Source: Datnioides undecimradiatus (Eukaryota; Chordata; Actinopteri; Lobotiformes; Datnioididae). From it: 64,000 nucleotides of DNA. The first letter of the stretch is position 1. Every line of letters begins with the position of its first letter. Of this stretch, positions 53,001 through 63,700 are shown one piece after another. The position numbers and the translations under genes were made by a program. Below the pieces are notes generated by a model that was not told where the DNA came from, searched no databases, and was given only the letters and a program-made list of their open reading frames with translations. The DNA lies in assembly GCA_008933995.1 (NCBI GenBank), contig WARS01000036.1, positions 8,541,285-8,605,284 of the forward strand. Direction: 5' to 3'.

Positions 53001-53404
53001 AGAGAGATCATGTCAATGATGTTCCAGGTTCATAATGAGCTGTTTTGGTAAATGAGCTGTGTGCTGTGTGCTCATTTACCAAAACAGCATCTGAATAAAA
53101 CTGCACTTGACTCACCTGTACACCTGCAAGTCTGATTGAAGAATTTGGTTGGCCACCTCTCTCTGTCGTCAACATTTCTCAGTCTGTACGGCCCTCCCCA
53201 GGGTTTGGTGTCGACTCGAACAGCTATGCAGCTTCCTCTCCCCGACAGAGAGCCGCACACATTGGCAGGATCTGAGCCCAGAGCAGGGCAGCACTGCTTA
53301 GACAGGATCCCCTCAACTGTGCAGCAGACCCGGGGAAACTGAGCCTCTGTAGGCTCCGGCCAGAAGAGTAAACAAAGGAGGCCAAGACCCAGTGCGTTCA
53401 TCAT
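49914..53404 (-). CDS. dct: Dopachrome tautomerase (tyrosinase-related protein 2), complete
   Basis: Eight coding exons, in order on the - strand: 53404-53116, 52991-52692, 52410-52310, 51596-51430, 51277-51098, 50944-50809, 50714-50513 and 50089-49914. They total 1551 nt, i.e. 516 residues plus stop, against 519 in human DCT. Intron phases are 1,1,0,2,2,0,1. The enzyme converts L-dopachrome to DHICA in eumelanin synthesis and sits in the melanosome membrane. Visible features are a signal peptide (1-21), an EGF-like cysteine-rich N-terminal part, metal site A His187, His209 and His218, metal site B His367, His371 and His394, a membrane helix at about 466-491, and a short cytosolic tail ending KYTEEA. 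Residue 393 is Leu, where tyrosinase has a second His, which argues for DCT/TYRP rather than tyrosinase. The DCT-type blocks [18 protein letters not shown] and LAPIGHN-like [17 protein letters not shown] decide for DCT. About nine N-glycosylation sequons are present. Confidence 0.97.
50090..50512 (-). other. dct intron 7 (423 nt)
   Basis: Bounded by GTGAGC and TTTACAG on the - strand. No repeat or other feature recognised. Confidence 0.9.
50513..50714 (-). CDS. dct: dct coding exon 7, last metal ligand
   Basis: 202 nt, residues 392-459, acceptor TTGCAG and donor GTGAGC. It starts [13 protein letters not shown], with His394 as the third ligand of site B, and continues [17 protein letters not shown] and [14 protein letters not shown]. 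Confidence 0.97.
50809..50944 (-). CDS. dct: dct coding exon 6, metal site B start
   Basis: 136 nt, residues 346-391, acceptor CTGACAG. It encodes [14 protein letters not shown] and [16 protein letters not shown], with ligands His367 and His371, and ends NDPIFL in phase 0. The donor is GTCAGA, again with C at +3. Confidence 0.95.
51098..51277 (-). CDS. dct: dct coding exon 5
   Basis: 180 nt, residues 286-346, acceptor TTTTGCAG and donor GTACTG. It encodes [15 protein letters not shown] and [15 protein letters not shown]. Sequons NGT, NMS and NSS are present. Confidence 0.96.
51430..51596 (-). CDS. dct: dct coding exon 4
   Basis: 167 nt, residues 231-286, acceptor TTTGCAG. It encodes [30 protein letters not shown] and an NQS sequon, and ends in phase 2 inside a Ser codon. 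The donor is GTCAGC, with C instead of the usual purine at +3. Confidence 0.96.
51597..52309 (-). other. dct intron 3 (713 nt, the largest in the gene)
   Basis: Bounded by GTATGT and TTTGCAG on the - strand. AT-rich; no repeat or open frame of note. Confidence 0.9.
52310..52410 (-). CDS. dct: dct coding exon 3, rest of metal site A
   Basis: 101 nt, residues 197-230, acceptor CTGCAG and donor GTATGT. It carries [18 protein letters not shown] with ligands His209 and His218, and ends ERELQ in phase 0. Confidence 0.97.
52478..52495. repeat. (TA)n microsatellite in dct intron 2
   Basis: Eighteen bases of TA repeat within the 281-nt intron 2 of dct. Confidence 0.9.
52692..52991 (-). CDS. dct: dct coding exon 2, first metal-site histidine
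   Basis: 300 nt encoding residues 97-197, acceptor CGCAG and donor GTAAAT. It includes [30 protein letters not shown] and [17 protein letters not shown], where His187 is the first ligand of metal site A. Sequons NGT and NIS are present. Confidence 0.97.
53039..53088. repeat. 19-bp perfect inverted repeat in dct intron 1
   Basis: Arms 53039-53057 and 53070-53088 (GCTGTTTTGGTAAATGAGC and its exact complement) are separated by 12 bases (TGTGTGCTGTGT). It occupies 50 of the 124 nt of intron 1, ending 27 bases from the donor dinucleotide at 53114-53115. Confidence 0.95.
53116..53404 (-). CDS. dct: dct coding exon 1
   Basis: The start codon at 53402-53404 is followed at once by a second ATG, so either could be used. 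The signal peptide has the hydrophobic core [11 protein letters not shown] with likely cleavage after TEA (residue 21), giving mature QFPRVC. Residues up to 97 hold many conserved cysteines, the NQT sequon and GRGSC. The exon ends in phase 1 before GTGAGT. Confidence 0.95.
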
Positions 53405-54329
53405 ATTTCACCTGTTTGTTTCCTCCAGTCAGCGGTGACAAATCAGTCTGTGCATCAACCTTCAGCGAGAAAATGGTCAATTAGTTCCCCCAGAGGAGTG
53501 TTGAATCTCAGTCTGCTACGGTCCCGTGTTGTTTATCTTCAAATTAGATTCAGTGATAGTTTAAACATCTGTGGAAACAAAACTTAAAGCCAAATCATGT
53601 TGTGTTCCAGTTGGTTACATGCACATTAAGAAAGCCTCCAATTTCTGTTCTTGCTTTTGTAGAGCAGAGGAGGATTTAGCCACTGGTCTTGTGATGATCA
53701 CCTGACAGCAGAGCTGTGAGCTGGACTAAGATCTGGATGAATACCAAGTAACTGCCTGAAGGGACTATTAAATGTTGTATAGCCACTTTGTCCCAAAAGA
53801 CTTGTGCCTGATTTACTACTTTGAGTTTATCAGAGAAAAAGACAATGAAACTGGAAACACATCAGATTTGCCTCAGACAGAACATGTTACACAGCCACCT
53901 GTGGAGACATCGAACAAATACAAAATGATTTATTAAATGAACTAGGTATTATATGCAAATGCAATTTATGGGATCAATTTGATAACAATTTTGAAAAAGA
54001 TACATTATCTCAAAACAAATTCAATAATTTATTAAGTTACTATGAGCGAACAAAAGAACGGAGTGAAAAAGAAAAAAAAAAAACAGCTTTGGCGGGAGGG
54101 CCAGCCAGGATCTGTTGTGTAAATCTTAATGGGAGACTAAGCACTTTAATCCAAGCCAGAAGATACAGTTTTCCCTATTGTAGTGGGGTTTTTTTTTTTT
54201 CTCAGCTTTTTGTTCAATTGATCAAACTTTTCACCCCACGTCTCAGCTGACACCCTTTGCTGTTCATGTGAGCTCAGAAAAGAAACAACTGTAGGAACTG
54301 GAAGTGTAACACGCAACATTCACACTGAT
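53405..54329 (-). promoter_or_regulatory. dct proximal upstream region
   Basis: Contains the dct 5' untranslated region and presumably its promoter, on the - strand. I see no clear TATA box and cannot place the transcription start. A TCATGTGA octamer lies at 54264-54271. Confidence 0.4.
54264..54271. promoter_or_regulatory. MITF-type E-box TCATGTGA, 0.86 kb upstream of dct
   Basis: Exact TCATGTGA. This octamer is the binding site preferred by MITF, the main activator of melanocyte genes including Dct in mammals. One octamer is expected by chance every few tens of kb, so function is only suggested by location. Confidence 0.35.
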
Positions 54330-54500
54330 ATGTGGTCAGAAGTAATCAAGTACAGTTTTGAGGTTCTTGTACTTCCTTTATTTCCTTTATTAGTCCCACA
54401 CTGGGGAAATTTCAGGAAAAAAAAACAACCTTAACCTGAGTATTTTTTATTTAATGCTTTTATTATTACACTCTGAAGTTTCATGAATAAGTGAAACATT
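54330..54500 (+). repeat. hAT-like teleost repeat fragment, disrupted
   Basis: Contains ATCAAGTACAGTTTTGAGGT and TCTTGTACTTC, then unrelated sequence (TTTATTAGTCCCACACTGGG), then CCTGAGTATTTTTTATTTAA. The outer parts resemble the element at 34620 but are weak. Confidence 0.4.
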
Positions 54501-54884
54501 GTACTTGTAACTCTGGTACATTTGTCTGAAAGCCATAGTTAACTCTTCAGATTGAGATTTCACATTTAAGAAAAGATTCATACCAAACTTGATGAGATTG
54601 AACCGCTTCCAAAATTTTTAACTTGTGTCCCATTAAGAAGAAATAGTCTACCTGCAGCCCTTTGTCCTGTTTCAGGTTTCTAAAAGTTCTTGTAAGTTCC
54701 ATCAAAAAGACATTTCCCCACTGAATATTGTTAAACTTTAATAACTTTTCAGGTAAATAACTATTAAAGGATTAAAAAGGTTCAAGTATACAATATTTAA
54801 TAAAAAACTTAAGACATAATACACATGTTTGGGGCAGAACATATTTTATATTCCATTAATTATCCCACTGCACCCTGATATATC

Positions 54885-54950
54885 TTATGATCCTTCACGG
54901 GTCACTTGACTAAAGTACCAATAACCGTATATTAAAAAGTAGCACAACAC
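54885..54950 (-). repeat. hAT-like teleost repeat 3' end fragment
   Basis: GATCCTTCACGGGTCACTTG followed by ACTAAAGTACCAATA resembles the reverse complement of the usual 3' end of the same repeat family. Short and diverged. Confidence 0.4.
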
Positions 54951-57698
54951 TACTTATACATCAATGCATCGGTATGCAATGCAACAACACAATAAGGGCG
55001 TATATCACAACTGTTGCAGTCCAACAGTTGAAGCAGATGATGTCCACTGAGCCTTTACAGATTGCAAGAAGAAGTGTAAAGGTTATGTGATTTGTAGTAA
55101 ACTGAATAAAACATACCAAACCTAAAGTTTGGTTTCTTTGAAGGAGTCTGGGAGAACTATGAACACAGCCTAAAGGCAGAACACTCCTCCTCTGTCAATG
55201 GTTGACAGAAAACTAACTACGTCATAGAGTTGAGTGGATGATGCTGAGGCTACTTGACTGGATGTCATGTGACTCATCCAACACACTTAACACTTCCAGC
55301 AAAGTGGGGCGAAACTGAATTTAGGTGGACATGTAGGACACAAACATTTTTTTTAATGGGTTACCTTGTATTATTGTCTTTTAGTTTTAGTTCTTTTAGT
55401 TTGGACTTTCCATGTGTTTGTTTTCATGTAGATTTTGCATCCCCCTACCAAATGAAATTTCTTTTCTAAGTACTACAGGCAAACTGACTTTAATTGGAGT
55501 GACACAGTCTGGAGGAGAAACTGATAATATAAAAATTATACTGATTAAAAAGTTAGTGGACTCCATTCATTTCTGTGTAAATTCCATAAAGATCAAATCC
55601 ATCACTACCCAGACATCCTCACTTCTATGAGGTTGGACTAAAACCCAGACAATCACCTGATCTCAGTGTTTTGTCAGAAGACACAGCAGATGTCTCATGT
55701 TTTTGATCTTATCATACAGATGTGATTTGTCTCTTACTGCCCTTTGTAAAGAAATATGATTTACTACGAGTTTCCTTTAAGGAGCCTTTGTTCGACAGCA
55801 GGCGTTCCACACTACTCAAAGAAGCTTTAGAATGAGAGAAACTCCTGATGCTTAAATGTGTCTCTTGAAGCACTCCAGAGGCCTGGCATGTGACTGCTGG
55901 CAGTTCAGGGGAGTCTTTATTCCACCACACCAAAGACAAAGTTATTAAGTATTTAAGTAGTAGTTTTTTGCTTTGTTCTTTTTCCCCCGATTACTTTTGT
56001 TACGAAGGCTGTAAATTGATGAAATGTATGCATAATATCACAGGGGCAAGAATAAATGATAGCTACGCGTTCATAAATGTCTGTATTTCTAATTTTAAAG
56101 ATTTAAAGATGTCCGGTTTGCCTGAAACATATAAATCGGTATGAATGCACTGAAATAAAACTGCTAACCTTTGTTAGGAAATAAACTCCTGGTGTCTACA
56201 TTTAGATTTAGTAATAAAGGAAATCAAATCTTCTTGCAGTATATGAAACGTAGCTTATTATTCATCTTCCAGTTAACATCTTTTGGTTTTTTGTACTAAT
56301 GTAGAGTAGACTGCTTTAAAATCGCTGTCCAAGTGCAAAATATATTTAAAGTGGTAAGGTATCAGATAAACATTGGAGTCTGTACATAGCACAGACATAA
56401 ACATGGCCTCATGAGAAAACTCATGTGTGACCACAGAGTCTTTTACATAACAGGTCCTCTGAGGGTCACTGCACTCAACAGGATTAGTGAGTACAGTTCC
56501 TGGAGGGAGTCAAAGGGAATGTCTCTATAAACATTATTCTACATTTATTTCAGCAAATAAGTCTGAGAAACATGTCAGTGACAGGAGTATGAATGATCAG
56601 GGACCCGAGTATATGTGACTCTATTGAGTTTACAACTGACTTGATTGTTGTTCATCACAGTCATGGCTTGTCATTTAAAGGAATATTTTGGTGTTTTGTG
56701 CGTGAAAAAAGCTAAATCCAATTCAGCACAGTGAGCAAACCTGAATTAAATTAAAGAGAAGATAAAATCAAATGTCATCAACTAAATAAAACAAGCCTAC
56801 TTAAGGGTTTGGCAGCCTGGTTTAGGGAAATGCTAAAAACCTGCATAGACATGATTGAACACAAAATCAAAACAAACGTAGTTGCATATAAACATCTAAA
56901 CACAGTAAGTATGTGCTATAATTTGAGTTTTTGAAAGCCAGAAGTCACTGAATTTAAGATTTATTCTGCTATTTGTGTACATGTTTAAAAATACTGAAAC
57001 CCAGAAAAGTTATTTATATAAACGTTTTTAATAAATATTTGACAATTAATAATCAAAAATATCTGGAAATATCTAGAGACTATTGTTCTTTAATGTTTCT
57101 TTTTATTCAATTGTGTGGACCTAAATGTTTGCTTGTTTTTTTTCTGCATCCCTTAAAATATAAATTACGAAACAGTCATTAGGCCATTAATTAAATAAGG
57201 GCGTAAACTTCAACATAACATTAAATTCTCTGAACACAGTTATTCTTCTTCTTTCAGCTATATTGTTTCCATTATTTAAATACTTTGATTTTTATTGAAA
57301 ATGTCTTCTCCCCCATGACCGACTTCTTAAACGTGTAAATAAACAGAATCCATTATTCCCACTGAAACACAGGATGGTGCCAGAGAGCCGTGGAGAAACA
57401 AGCTCCAGCATATAATGGCATGCATCAGACTACTGTGAGAGTAAAAAATATTCTTTACACATGCATAGTGGGTAAAAAAAACCCCAACATTTATCTGGAG
57501 CCTTTTGCTGATCAGTTTAGGATATTATGAGATTACTGATTACTGACATATTTTTATTAATATCTAACGATACTTTGAGGTTACAACATGGAAAGATATT
57601 TTTAACCCAAAACAAAGTAAATGTGACACGAACAGATTTTTAATTGCAGATCACTTAGTAAACTCTAATTTGCTGTCTTTTGTCTTTCCCCCTCGCAG
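54951..57698. other. Upstream intergenic DNA, no gene recognised
   Basis: AT-rich sequence with short chance open frames on both strands. Apart from the E-box motifs described separately, I see no domain, RNA gene or structured repeat. Confidence 0.6.
55265..55272. promoter_or_regulatory. MITF-type E-box in palindromic GTCATGTGAC, 1.86 kb upstream of dct
   Basis: The octamer TCATGTGA sits in GTCATGTGAC (55264-55273), a near-palindrome of the kind bound by MITF/TFE factors. A related GCATGTGAC core occurs at 55887-55895. Role inferred only from motif and position. Confidence 0.35.
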
Positions 57699-57799
57699 GT
57701 TCAACATAATGATGTGCATAACGGTTCATAATGCATCTTTGAGGCAGGACGAATGAAGCCATTCTGTTAATGGTCTTTCAAAGGGAATCACAGATGGAG
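57699..57799 (+). other. Candidate non-coding exon (101 nt)
   Basis: A strong pyrimidine tract and acceptor (TTTTGTCTTTCCCCCTCGCAG ends at 57698, positions 57678-57698) is followed 101 bases later by a consensus donor (GAG then GTGAGT at 57800). All three forward frames contain stops, so it could be only an untranslated or long non-coding RNA exon. It could also be a chance pairing of good splice sites, or a conserved non-coding element. Confidence 0.35.
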
Positions 57800-60700
57800 G
57801 TGAGTATTCATTTGTACTTTATTGTATACTTGTTACCATGTGGATGGAGAAATGCATCCATTTTCTTGACAGCTTTGTGAATATTGCACTTAACACCTAA
57901 CCCACTCTGCATATTTTTATAGGGGTATGTGTTGGCTAAATAATAGACAGCCTTTTAAAATTTGAATCGAGGCCACTTCAGTTACATTTGCAGAGAACAG
58001 GGAGCTGGTGAAAAGCAACCGATTCAAATGTTTTTGCTTGTTTTTGTGTGCTATTATTTCATTAATGATGTGTAATGAGAGGAGCCACTCGACAGCCCGT
58101 GCTGGGCTTGGAAGTTTCTTCTTCATATTCATATGATGAGCACAAACTTAAATTTAAAGTATTTTACCGTAAAAATGAATGAATTAAAATGCTCATAAAA
58201 TATTATAAAATGATGGAGAACAGGTCGCGTAAATGGTATGTGTTGTTTTGGTTTGGTTTGGAGTGCTTCTTGCATGAAATCTTGCATACACAAACAAATT
58301 TTTGCAAGATGAAACAGAAACTGATGTATATTCATTTTCAAAATAAAAGCTGTCTGACAGTAGTTATTTGTTCAGAAACACAACATGAGCGAGTACGTAT
58401 CAAACAGTATCTCATAATAATAATAGCTACCTGACAAACCTGTCTAACTTATAAATTGACAAATAGCTCCTACTAACCAATGATTGTAATTGTTCCAATA
58501 TTGAGATAAAGCTTCTACAGATTTTACAGTCCACTCCACTTTTTGTCTGATTAAACTATTTTTTACATATGCAGCACACTTCCTTTGTTTTTACTCAGAG
58601 ACAAAGCTGTATTAATCTCCTGCAGAATGTTCATATCTCTCTTGTGTTGTTTTTATTTTCTCATATTATGCAAATATTTCTAGTTTTGGCACTTTTTAAA
58701 ATATTTTTTCTTTTGTCTTGTAACGCACAAAGAAACTACAAGTATCAACAATCAGGTTTTTGAAAAGATGAGCTATGCCAATATTAACAGTGGTTGTGGT
58801 AGCTGTTTTAATGTAGTTGCTATGACAGTATATTGCTGTGTGAGACAGAGTGGCACTGCTCAGACAGGAGGGAGATGCAGTGTCTGTAGACAATAGCACG
58901 GGGGCACTGTTGCTGTGTCTGGTGGCCTTGGTTCACTGGAACGACTGGCCCTCACAGTTTGCATTTCCTTCAGGATGCTCCAAGAAATATGCCATGAAAT
59001 AGTCTAGGATTGGACATCTTTGTACTTTAACTGTCACCATTTCAAATCTCAACCATGCCAAGCAGTGACTGACAGTATATACAGTGGACTGGGTGGTATG
59101 CGGTCGTCTGAAATGACTAGCCTGTATAGAGTTTTTAATCCTCTTTAAGACTCCTATCCATCTCCAAATTAATATCTAGGGGCCACATATCCGTCTGCAC
59201 TAGTTTGTACTCTGTATAACCCACTTCTCTTGCAAACTGATCAAATTATTCACTGGAAAATAAGATTAATAGTTATGCTGCGAAACATGCTTGAGGTCAA
59301 TTATTTGGGAGATGCCAATGATATACTCATTACACTATAATGCCAATTCAAGGACAAGCAGCATGAAGAACAGTGTTGTAGATTAATTGCCATTAAAGGT
59401 CAACATGCGTTCAAATTGATGAAGATGCTATCCATTTTCATCAGTATGAAGTGTGCAGTATATGGGAAACCTATAATGCTCATTACATGCATTTAAATGA
59501 GTCTGTCCTAATTACTAATCAGTCTCTTGTACCATTAGAGATGGAAATTAGAAATACAAAACAGACCCCTGGGCATCATTCACTCAGAATATATTAGAGT
59601 TTCCTTTTATACTAGTGTTGGCATTTTGAAAATGAAAAACCTACAGCCCTCAAAAAAAACTTTATTAAATATTTTAATGTTCTCACTTTTCATTACTTGG
59701 GCAAAAATCTCTGGAAGTGTGTAACACTAAAGAACTTTTGTTTGTGAATATAACAGAGTAGTGTGATATATTTTTGTTCAAAGTGGCTTGGGCAAAAAAA
59801 TAAAACTATACTGTTTATTTTGCTATGCCCCAATCAGAATATTGGCTAGACCCTTCAGTGATTCTTTCTTCAGTGATTCCCGCCCACCTCTCTGGCAGCT
59901 TACCGATTTACATTTGAGCATAATGCAAGCATTAGAGGAGGCACAAGGCAGCCCTGATAAGTTACAAAGTGCTCCAGGGGTAAACCTCGTAAGAGAGGGT
60001 TTGGAGTTATTTACAGCGTTCAAATCCTTCAAAAATTCATGTCTGGAGGATGAGATTGGTTTTGCAGTTGATGCTTTGCACACAAAGCAAACACAATGCA
60101 TATGGAGGGTGTTTAGCTGTAAATGACCAGATGACATTAATTCTAATTGACTGATCTCATCCCATGCTTAGGACCAGTGTGTGTGATACCGCTCAGGACA
60201 CAAGGGTCCTGTCAAGGCACAATGTTACACACAAAGCAACAAAACAGAAACACTAAGATGGGCTTAAGAACTGAGGAACACAGAGGACTAAAAATGATTT
60301 TTAAATGCAATTTAATTTTCAATGAAGCAATACTTAAGTTGTATGGCATTTTCTATTCAAAGATATGTTTTGATTGTGCAATTCTCATAATAAGAGTGCT
60401 CAAAAATTGCAAAGCCATTACAAAGGAGGTTAAAGGCAATGGAATTCCTTCTTATCAGAAATGCTCTCTGTACAGTTGTTCCATTTGAAATGCATTTAAT
60501 TGCAAATAGAAAAGAAGAGAGAGAAAGCCAACAATGCGAGGGTCTGAAGCATTTTTCTCGTCTGCTTTGAGTGAGCGTATTCAAATCTAAGCGGGCAGAC
60601 AATGAAGGAAAGGAATCGTGCTCTGAATAGCCTCTCTCTCACTCACTCTCTCTCTCCTTTTCATTCCCAGGCCAATTCACAGCCTTCCTCTTCTCTGCTG

Positions 60701-63700
60701 TTAGGGGCGGGCTTTCCACTCGCAGGCTCGAACTTCCTCGCCACTGTAGAACAACACGTCCACCTGATAGCACCGTGGTAGCACACATGTAGCCGCTATT
60801 CATCATGTCATCGTGAGAGACCCATGTGGGAGTCTGGGCTCGTCTGTAAATATTGTCCTTGACAGCCACCATGACATATTTGGAGTCCATGGTTTGCTCT
60901 CACAGAGCTGCTCAGGACACTTGTTTGACAAGGATGCCGCAACTCTCCTCACTTGCATCAGGCTTTGCAAGGCCCTTCCTCTAAAGCCATGGCCAAGCCT
61001 TGACCCGGGATCCCTCTCCCCACTCACCTCACCGAGGGGAGGAGTATCTGGGGATCATGGGGCACAAAGTGCTTGAAGCCTGTGCCTTTGTTGGGGCAAG
61101 CTGGGAGAGAACACCCCCAGCAGATATGCTGACAGTCTCATGGGAGCACGAGAAGAAGTTGAAGCAAGAAAGTGCACCCTTCAAACTTTCCTGTGCAGTG
61201 CTAGGAATTCTATTTTTTCTCAACAAAGATTTATACATATTTATACAAGCCCAAATACTGATAGGAAGGTGCTAGAAAAAAAATCTTGGAATTGCAGAGG
61301 TAAACTATATGTAAATGCCATAAAGTAATAGACTTGTAGTGCAAATCACACCATTTTATCTTTAATTTTGCTTTCGTACCCTCCCCACTCTCCCCCCCAT
61401 CCTCTTTCCTCTGGCTTAAAGGTGCATCAGAGATATGCATTTAAGCATATTCAGAACACGGGGCGTGAAATTAAATGTGTGGCAGAGTGAGAAAAATATA
61501 CAGACGCTGGAGATGCCTTAAAAATAGTCATTTATGCAGATGGAGAGGAGTGAAATCATTTGCAATGGGATGACCCTCTCTCCAAGCATTTCTCCCCTCA
61601 CTGTTCTTCCCTAATCTTGCACTGTATCTTCATTTTTCATTGAACTCGCCAGTTTGCTGCTAAGCAGCCTTGTAGATAAGGCAAAGTGCTAAAAGGAGAC
61701 GACAGAAGGAGCTCAGTGGGCCCGTTTCTATTGCACTTTCACCCAAGGCAATGGGCAGAATTTAACGGATTCCTTCCAACATATGTTTTTGCCAGATAAG
61801 TAAACAGTGTGTGTCGGAAATGAAAAAAAAGCATTTGCAATTTAATGACATTACAGCTCCCAGCTTAGCCCGCCGTGCTGCGAGGCGAGGAGCAGAGAAA
61901 GGGGAGAGCGGAAGAATGGAACCGGGTGTCATCAATGTTTTTTTTTCTTTTTCCTTGCAAGAAGCAGCACTGAATTCTTCTTATTCTTTTCAAACCCCTT
62001 CCCTTCTCCATCCCTTCCTGCTATTTTGTTCTCCTGCCCATAGTTTCCTCGCCTTTGTCGGAATGAAATTATCTATTATTTTATTCAGAAAACTTGCCAT
62101 CCCCTGCCATTCTACCCTCTCCAACATCTGATTCTCTCAGATTTTCTGAGCTAAAAACACATCTCTACCCTGGCCATGGGTGCTCGCTCTCTCTCTCTCC
62201 CTCTCTCTCTCTCTCTGTCCCTCTCTCCCTCTCTCTCCCCTACCCCACCCCCGCTCACCCTCCTTTGTCTGGCTTCATCAAAGTGCAATAGATGCTTGGC
62301 ACAATAAAGAAGAGCAAGCCTCCATGTTGTCATAACGCTCAGACCTAATGTGAGGACCAGCAGTAGGTGATGAGTTGGAGAGGGAATCGCCTCAGAGTCT
62401 AAATTTCAGTGGCAGTAAACGATCCATCCATCCTATGTGAAACTCAGTGATTTTCCCCTTTTCTCCCTGCCGGCTGTCAGGCAGCTGCCTTATTATAGAA
62501 GGCTAATTGTGCAGGAAAGCAGATTATGAGAGTGGTAGGATGTACTCCTTGACCATGTGCTAATGTGATGACAAGTTTGGGGACCCTCTAAGCAAAAGGC
62601 GTCGCACGCCAGGGCACTTTTGGCACTGGCTATAATCTGCCTTTGGTATTAACTCAGCAAACCGGCTTGTTTGAGTATGGATCAATCGCTCGCTCATTAT
62701 TTTTACAAGAAAGCTTTATATTCAAGGCGCTTTCCTGGTGTTGATCTCTCATTAACCATGCTATGTAAATGCACTGGCAATCCCTGTGTAAGGGATACGT
62801 CACCCCGGGGCCCGGGCTTGCAGAAGCATGTTAAGGAGAAGAAGGGGCAGGAAATTTGGGTCAGTTGCCTTCGCCAAAACTTGAATTTCAGGTTTTGCTT
62901 AAAGCCCCCTGCTCAGCTTTTCTCTTTTTAATGTGTTTTTGTTTGGTGATGTTATGTTTTAAATGTCAGCCCTGGAGCTGTCCAGCAATTTAGGAGGCAC
63001 AAAAAGCCCTGTCTCAGTATCGCTTCCAAGTGTTCATGTTACCTCTGTAATCGCTGCTGGCTGCAACATTACACACACTCCATTCACGCGTGGTCTTTTA
63101 TCACCTCTGAGTGTATTGACTGTACAGGTAAAAGGTTAGATAGGGTCAGAATGGGGTGATAATATTACAGGACAAATAGAAAGCCCTGATTCGCTGCTCT
63201 GAGTGGTGATACTAAGTTATTAGCTGCCTGCTACTAAACTAACTTATTTTATCTGAGCAGAAAGGACCTGACATGTGACTCTGGATCTTGAATCTGCATG
63301 AATTGAATTGGCTGTCAAGATGCATTGTGCATCAAATTAAGGGGGAAATATTTCAACTTGTTTACTCATTTCTTGCACACACATATATAAACATCCAACA
63401 ATCCATGGAGCTGCTCAGACATCTGTTTGCCTGACAAGAGATCATGATGCACGTGGTATGAGAAATAGAGGATTCTGCCATATTTGGCTCCACTGTGCAC
63501 TGGCATGGTGAATGACGCAACAGGAAAATGAACCTGACAGCACCAGGCAGCGGCTCTGCGTTTCTTTTGCGCCCTACATACATAAATCTCTTATTATTGC
63601 TCTGTGTTAGCTATATATATTTTTACACCTGTCTGCACTAATATCAAAGTGTAGAGGTTTGCTTTTAGATATTCAAGTTCATTTGTGTCTCCTGTGAGAG

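Noticed and set aside
53039-53088. Hairpin in dct intron 1 considered as a microRNA precursor
   Set aside because: The stem is only 19 bp with a 12-base loop and nothing extends it outward; too short for a usual precursor.
54084-54170. Segment with TAATGGGAGACTAAGCAC considered as a 5S rRNA-like or SINE3-like piece
   Set aside because: Only a short TGGGAGAC match, without the internal promoter boxes in order.
60660-61100. Good pyrimidine tract and CCCAG at 60670 considered as a + strand acceptor for a coding exon
   Set aside because: No recognisable protein downstream in any + frame and no clear donor paired with it.
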